Positions 62,632 through 64,000 of a DNA stretch of 64,000 bases are shown in pieces. A program made the translations under genes and the position numbers. The stretch covers positions 9,306 to 73,305 of the forward strand of contig CAVUCH010000006.1 in NCBI GenBank assembly GCA_963739995.1, read 5' to 3'. The DNA is from CAVUCH01 sp963739995. GTDB lineage: Bacteria > Acidobacteriota > Vicinamibacteria > Vicinamibacterales > JAENWD01. Each line of letters opens with the position of its first letter. The first letter of the stretch is position 1. The notes under the pieces are model-generated. The model saw only the letters and a program-made list of their open reading frames with translations, was not told where the DNA came from and made no database searches.

Positions 62632-64000
62632 ATGCCCCTACAGGCGGGCACACGGCTCGGCCCTTACGAAGTCGTCGCCCTCATCGGTGCCGGAGGCATG
62701 GGTGAGGTGTGGCAGGCCACGGAGCTGCGCCTCGGGCGCAAGGTGGCCCTGAAGCTCCTGCCCCCGGACGTCACGCGCGATCCTGACCGGATCCTCCGCT
62801 TCGAGCACGAAGCCCGCGCCGCGTCTGCGCTCAACCACCCAAACGTGTGCACGATCTACGCGCTCGATCAAACGAGCGAGGGCCAGCACTACATCGCGAT
62901 GGAGTACGTCGAGGGGGACACACTCCGACGACGCCTCACAACGTCGCGGCTCACCGTCGCTGAGGCGCTCGACATCGCCAGTCAGGTGGCGGCAGCCCTG
63001 AGCGTCGCGCACACCGCCGGGATCATCCATCGCGACATCAAGCCGGAGAACGTGATGCTTCGGCCGGACGGCGTCGTGAAGGTGCTCGACTTCGGTCTGG
63101 CCAAGCTCGTGCCTGCCATCTCCGAAGGGGCGCAGACCACGCAGATGGCGGTCAACACTGACGCCGGGACCGTGGTCGGGACGGCCGCCTACATGTCGCC
63201 GGAACAGACTCGCGGCGAACAGCTGGATGCGCGCACCGATGTTTTCTCGCTCGGGGTCGTGCTGTACGAGATGGCCACCGGCGTGCTGCCCTTCAGGGGC
63301 AAAACATCCGCAGTGATCTTCGAGGCGATTTTAAACCGAGCGCCACTTCCGGCGGCGAGCCTCCGACCCGAGTTGCCGGCAGGTCTGGACGGGCTCATAG
63401 CAAAAGCACTGGAGAAGGACCGGGACATTCGCTACCAGTCTGTCAGAGAGTTGCTGGTGGATCTGCGACGGCTGAAGCGAGACATGGATTCAGGACCGGG
63501 ACACGCAGAGCCTCATACGAACGTCGGACCCGCCCGTCCCTGGTGGCGGAGACGAAGCGGCGCGACGGTGATCACGGTCGTCCTCGCGTTCCTGCTGACG
63601 ACAGCGTGGCTGGCGGTCAACCGCCGGGCCGAACCGACATCGCCACCGGTCGGTCCGATGCGGCCAATGCCCCTGACCACTCTTCCCGGGCTGGAGAGAT
63701 CCCCGAGTTTCTCTCCGGACGGCAACCAGATTGCGTTCAGCTGGGATGGTGACACCGGAAATGAGGACATCTATGTCAAGCTGGTTGGCGCTGGCAGCCC
63801 TCTCCGTCTGACCACGAGTGCCGCACCTGACGTTCACCCCGCGTGGTCACCCAATGGCCTCTACATCGCGTTTGTCCGGATCGCCGAAGATGATCAAGGC
63901 GGCATCTTCATCATTTCGGCACTGGGTGGTCCCGAGCGCAGAATCGACCCGGTGAAGTGGGAAGTCGAGTGGGATTTGAACGGAGCGGGTCTCAGCTGGT
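62632..64000 (+). CDS. transmembrane Ser/Thr protein kinase with TolB/PD40-like repeats (cut by window end)
   Basis: First 456 residues. The kinase domain spans ~10-280: glycine loop GAGGMGEV (19-26), K41, HRDIKPEN with D135, DFG at 153-155 and MSPEQ at 188-192. One transmembrane helix lies at ~312-329, and periplasmic TolB/PD40-type beta-propeller repeats start at ~352 (SPSFSPDGNQIAFSW). This layout is a membrane receptor kinase. ATG 62632 lies just behind a -10 box. The gene continues beyond 64000. Confidence 0.94.
   Translation, partial: MPLQAGTRLGPYEVVALIGAGGMGEVWQATELRLGRKVALKLLPPDVTRDPDRILRFEHEARAASALNHPNVCTIYALDQTSEGQHYIAMEYVEGDTLRRRLTTSRLTVAEALDIASQVAAALSVAHTAGIIHRDIKPENVMLRPDGVVKVLDFGLAKLVPAISEGAQTTQMAVNTDAGTVVGTAAYMSPEQTRGEQLDARTDVFSLGVVLYEMATGVLPFRGKTSAVIFEAILNRAPLPAASLRPELPAGLDGLIAKALEKDRDIRYQSVRELLVDLRRLKRDMDSGPGHAEPHTNVGPARPWWRRRSGATVITVVLAFLLTTAWLAVNRRAEPTSPPVGPMRPMPLTTLPGLERSPSFSPDGNQIAFSWDGDTGNEDIYVKLVGAGSPLRLTTSAAPDVHPAWSPNGLYIAFVRIAEDDQGGIFIISALGGPERRIDPVKWEVEWDLNGAGLSW

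Overview
The window is high-GC (roughly two thirds G+C), densely packed bacterial chromosome. The gene set points to a free-living, Gram-negative-type cell, most likely an Acidobacteriota of the Vicinamibacteria type. Pointers are many exported TPR proteins, M16 and M3 peptidases, FtsX/MacB-type permeases, Omp85-family barrels, exported Gfo/Idh enzymes, and a serine/threonine kinase followed by TolB/PD40-like repeats. The taxon is inference from gene content only. No tRNA, rRNA, insertion sequence, prophage or CRISPR array was recognised.

Layout. 0-9 kb: end of an AddA/RecB-like nuclease, small zinc-ribbon proteins, a DnaJ-like zinc-finger protein without J domain, YidD, an Mrp/ApbC Fe-S carrier, an M16 peptidase pair and an alpha/beta hydrolase. 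9-20 kb: amidase, O-methyltransferase, pyruvate kinase, LOG-family protein, NamZ-type muramidase, a PPOX/UbiX/aldehyde dehydrogenase operon with overlapping stop and start codons, an exported metallo-beta-lactamase-fold protein, and GreB. 20-30 kb: an Omp85-type barrel with its upstream partner, an M3 peptidase, a formate-THF ligase remnant, an aminoadipate-semialdehyde-type dehydrogenase, Nudix, YpfJ-like protease and DedA. 30-38 kb: TPR proteins, AsmA, two FtsX-type permeases without an ATPase, and EF-P. 38-47 kb: exported Gfo/Idh enzymes, a B12-radical SAM enzyme, Crp/Fnr, histidine kinase and LysR. 47-57 kb: intradiol dioxygenase and an envelope cluster ending in a patatin-barrel fusion. 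57-64 kb: Pgi, PP2C phosphatase, HEAT-repeat (AlkD-like) protein, CsbD/YflT-like stress protein and a transmembrane Ser/Thr kinase cut by the window end.

Three features stand out. (1) Between 37.4 and 43.9 kb four separate genes (efp, a Gfo/Idh enzyme, a B12-radical SAM enzyme, a TPR protein) each carry a single extra base that shifts the frame. In all four the extra base can be placed as a C on the coding strand, and in three it directly follows a TAC codon. (2) A palindromic element occurs twice in convergent intergenic gaps. The two copies share a core but have different outer arms that are each self-complementary. (3) A 7-bp repeat (CCCACCG) occurs at two loci, once in both orientations.

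Gene decay is also visible: a fragment of fhs, a kinase gene reduced to its two ends, and a broken ppk2.
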